Assembly: GCA_934512105.1 (NCBI GenBank)
Contig: CAKSWQ010000050.1
Location: forward strand, 1-14,332
Length of the DNA stretch: 14,332 nucleotides
Direction: 5' to 3'
Origin: an uncultured Faecalibacterium sp.
GTDB lineage: Bacteria; Bacillota; Clostridia; Oscillospirales; Ruminococcaceae
The notes beneath the pieces are model-generated. The model did not search any database and had not been told where the DNA came from. It saw only the letters and a program-made list of their open reading frames with translations. A program made the translations under genes and the position numbers. This document shows, piece by piece, positions 13,097-14,332 of this stretch. Each line of letters opens with the position of its first letter. Position 1 is the stretch's first letter.

Positions 13097-13148
13097 CAAT
13101 TGGAAATGCGCGCTGCGGGGAAAGTTTCTGCTTGCCGCAAGCGGGCAG

Positions 13149-13305
13149 AACCCTCTCAGGCGCTCCCGCGCCAGCTCCCCCGAAGGGGGAGCCAAGCCGT
13201 AAGGTTCGTTGCTAAAGTATTAGGTTCAATGAGAAACCTTCCCACCACCTCAAAAAGCTCCCCCTTCGGGGGAGCTGGCATCGCGCAGCGATGACTGAGA
13301 GGGTT
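13149..13305. repeat. Palindromic intergenic repeat, copy E
   Basis: Perfect 11-bp terminal inverted repeats AACCCTCTCAG (13149-13159) and CTGAGAGGGTT (13295-13305). The left half holds GGCGC-TCCC-GCGCC and AGCTCCCCC-GAA-GGGGGAGC-type hairpins. The right half holds AGCTCCCCC-TTC-GGGGGAGCT and CATCGC-GCA-GCGATG. The ends match copy A, and the right half matches copy B. The central 60 bp are AT-richer and unlike the other copies. Confidence 0.88.
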
Positions 13306-13306
13306 G

Positions 13307-13347
13307 GCGCCCCCTTGGGGGAGCTGTCGCGCAGCGACTGAAGGGGT
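13307..13347. repeat. Solo half-element of the palindromic repeat
   Basis: CCCCCTTGGGGGAGCTGTCG followed by CGCAGCGACTGAAGGGG repeats the right half of copy D almost exactly (CCCCC-TTG-GGGGG and GTCGC-GCA-GCGAC hairpins) without a partner left half. It abuts copy E and the terminator at 13350. Confidence 0.78.
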
Positions 13348-13349
13348 AA

Positions 13350-13384
13350 AAAAGGACTGCCGTGCGGCGCACGGCAGTCCTTTT
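13350..13384. terminator. Bidirectional intrinsic terminator (main use: rlmA)
   Basis: A 16-bp stem AAAAGGACTGCCGTGC (13350-13365) / GCACGGCAGTCCTTTT (13369-13384) with loop GGC. The minus strand continues into a long T-run, ideal for the rlmA-like gene that stops at 13392. On the plus strand TTTT ends the stem, so it can also stop read-through from the MATE gene. Confidence 0.94.
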
Positions 13385-13391
13385 CTCATAA

Positions 13392-14240
13392 TTACAGCTT
13401 TTCAAACACCAGAAAGCGGAAGGCGATGGTGGTGGTCAGCTGCGGCAGAGCCGCAAGGCGGGCAGCACCGTCGCGGGGCGTTTTCCAGTAGTAGGGGGTC
13501 ATGGCGAACAGGGCTTCCAGCTGGGCGGCGGGCACGGTGATGGTGCCCTGCACCTCCCGTTCGTCGATGGCGCGGAAGCCCGGGTACTCCACCCGCTGCA
13601 CCGGGTTTTTGTAGGGCTTTTCGTAGAGCACGGCCTTCATCTGGTACAGATGCTCTGCCCCCGGCACAACGTAGATCATGCGCCCGCCCGGGCGCAGCAC
13701 CCGGCTGAACTCCTCCTGCGCAAAGGGTGAGAAGCAGTTCAGCAGCACGTCTGCCCAGCCGGTGCGCACCGGCTGGCTGAAGCTGGACGCCACTGCGTAC
13801 TGCGCGGCGGGCAGCGCCTTTGCAGCCAAGCGCACCGCGGGCTTTGCGATATCGAACCCGGCCAGCTGCAGCGGCTTTTCCGCCGCCGCAAACTGCTGCG
13901 CGATGCAGCGGTCATACCAGCCCTCGCCGCAGCCAGCATCCAGCAGATGCAGCGGGGCATCCTTCGCGGCGGGCACGCCGTGGGCAAGGCACAGCTCCCC
14001 CAGCGCCTGCCCGAAAATGCCGTAATATCCGGCGTTCAGGAAGGCGCGGCGGGCGGCTACCATCTCCTTGCTGTCCCCCGGGGCTTTGGTGCGCATACTC
14101 TGCACCGGCAAAAGGTGCCAGTAGCCCTCCCGGGCACGGTCAAAACAGTGGCCTTTTTCACATTTCAGGTCAGTTTCCCCTTGCAGCGCGCCGCCGCACA
14201 GGGGGCACTGCCATGGGGCAAAGGCTTCGTTCCGGCTCAT
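13392..14240 (-). CDS. rlmA: 23S rRNA (guanine-N1)-methyltransferase, RlmA(I/II) family
   Basis: A 282-aa SAM-dependent methyltransferase. The N-terminal zinc site is C12-x2-C15-x11-C27-x3-H31 (CPLCGGAL, then CEKGHCFD), followed by REGYWHLLP and GDSKEMVAARRAFLNAGYY (55-73), all characteristic of RlmA. Motif I is LLDAGCGEGWY (99-109), and FSPFAQEEFSRVLRPGG is the motif IV-VI region. RlmA enzymes methylate N1 of G745 (RlmA-I, Gram-negatives) or G748 (RlmA-II/TlrB, Gram-positives) in helix 35 of 23S rRNA near the nascent-peptide tunnel. G748 is likelier here by taxonomy, and the sequence does not settle it. The ATG overlaps the stop of the upstream gene as ATGA; the ribosome site is weak (GAAGAAG), so coupling is probable. 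It ends at a strong terminator. Confidence 0.92.
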   Translation of the reverse strand: MSRNEAFAPWQCPLCGGALQGETDLKCEKGHCFDRAREGYWHLLPVQSMRTKAPGDSKEMVAARRAFLNAGYYGIFGQALGELCLAHGVPAAKDAPLHLLDAGCGEGWYDRCIAQQFAAAEKPLQLAGFDIAKPAVRLAAKALPAAQYAVASSFSQPVRTGWADVLLNCFSPFAQEEFSRVLRPGGRMIYVVPGAEHLYQMKAVLYEKPYKNPVQRVEYPGFRAIDEREVQGTITVPAAQLEALFAMTPYYWKTPRDGAARLAALPQLTTTIAFRFLVFEKL

Positions 14241-14332
14241 ACTTCTTCGCTGTGGTCCTCAATGGGTGCGGTAGCACCGCCGTGGGCGTCCATATACTCC
14301 TCAAAGCTGGTGTACTTCTGCTGGGGCGGGCG
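14237..14332 (-). CDS. C-terminal end of an unidentified upstream gene (cut by window edge)
   Basis: A minus-strand frame is open from the window edge to a TGA at 14239-14237, giving 31 residues that end DAHGGATAPIEDHSEEV. The stop overlaps the rlmA start by 4 bp (ATGA), the arrangement of co-transcribed, coupled genes. The fragment is too short to identify. It is hydrophilic with an acidic tail. Confidence 0.65.
   Translation of the reverse strand, partial: RPPQQKYTSFEEYMDAHGGATAPIEDHSEEV

Noticed and set aside
108..13347. The spaced palindromic repeats considered as a CRISPR array
   Set aside because: The copies are dispersed over 13 kb between genes, are 130-160 bp long, lack regular spacers, and no cas genes are present.

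Overview
The window looks like a chromosomal segment of a GC-rich Firmicute of the Oscillospiraceae/Ruminococcaceae group, most likely Faecalibacterium or a close relative. Four things suggest this: an hrcA-grpE-dnaK-dnaJ heat-shock cluster behind a CIRCE operator, a DnaK of the Gram-positive (shorter) form, a SpoVT-type regulator, and many copies of a palindromic intergenic repeat. The genus call is inference from gene content and the repeat style; I ran no search.

Layout. Positions 1-4026 (minus strand) hold the heat-shock operon. It runs from a near-perfect sigma-A promoter and a perfect CIRCE through hrcA, grpE (ATGA overlap) and dnaK to the first 20 codons of dnaJ. dnaJ is separated from dnaK by 284 bp that contain a hairpin and a palindromic repeat. 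Positions 4027-4538 hold two more repeat copies and the spoVT terminator. spoVT (minus) is divergent from a BaiN/HI0933-type flavoprotein (plus). That gene converges on an ECF-transporter S component (minus) across a shared bidirectional terminator. The S component is divergent from a MocR-family regulator (GntR winged helix plus aminotransferase-like domain). The pair shares a 146-bp intergenic region with a 9-bp inverted repeat that looks like the regulator's operator. The MocR gene overlaps tail-to-tail by 94 bp with a membrane-anchored, LCP-like protein gene. A 39-codon putative small gene, another repeat copy and a structured leader follow. Then come an AGCS sodium:alanine/glycine symporter and a MATE efflux protein (both plus). 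The right end has a repeat cluster, a strong bidirectional terminator, an RlmA-type 23S rRNA methyltransferase (minus) and the last 31 codons of an unidentified upstream gene.

How the genes work together. HrcA should repress its own operon through CIRCE, and grpE, dnaK and dnaJ supply the Hsp70 system. The MocR/S-component pair is best read as a vitamin-responsive uptake module; vitamin B6 is the likely substrate by analogy with PdxR/PdxU systems. The MocR protein has arginine in place of the lysine that normally forms the internal aldimine with PLP. The AGCS and MATE genes are membrane transporters with separate promoters or leaders and no obvious functional link.

Most striking points: the Lys-to-Arg change in the MocR sensor domain together with its operator-like inverted repeat; at least five full copies plus one solo half of a 130-160 bp double-hairpin repeat, one of them inside the dnaK-dnaJ interval; a degenerate LCP-like protein; and a perfect 23-bp inverted repeat flanking the AGCS-MATE pair. 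I saw no CRISPR array, rRNA, tRNA, transposase or phage gene.
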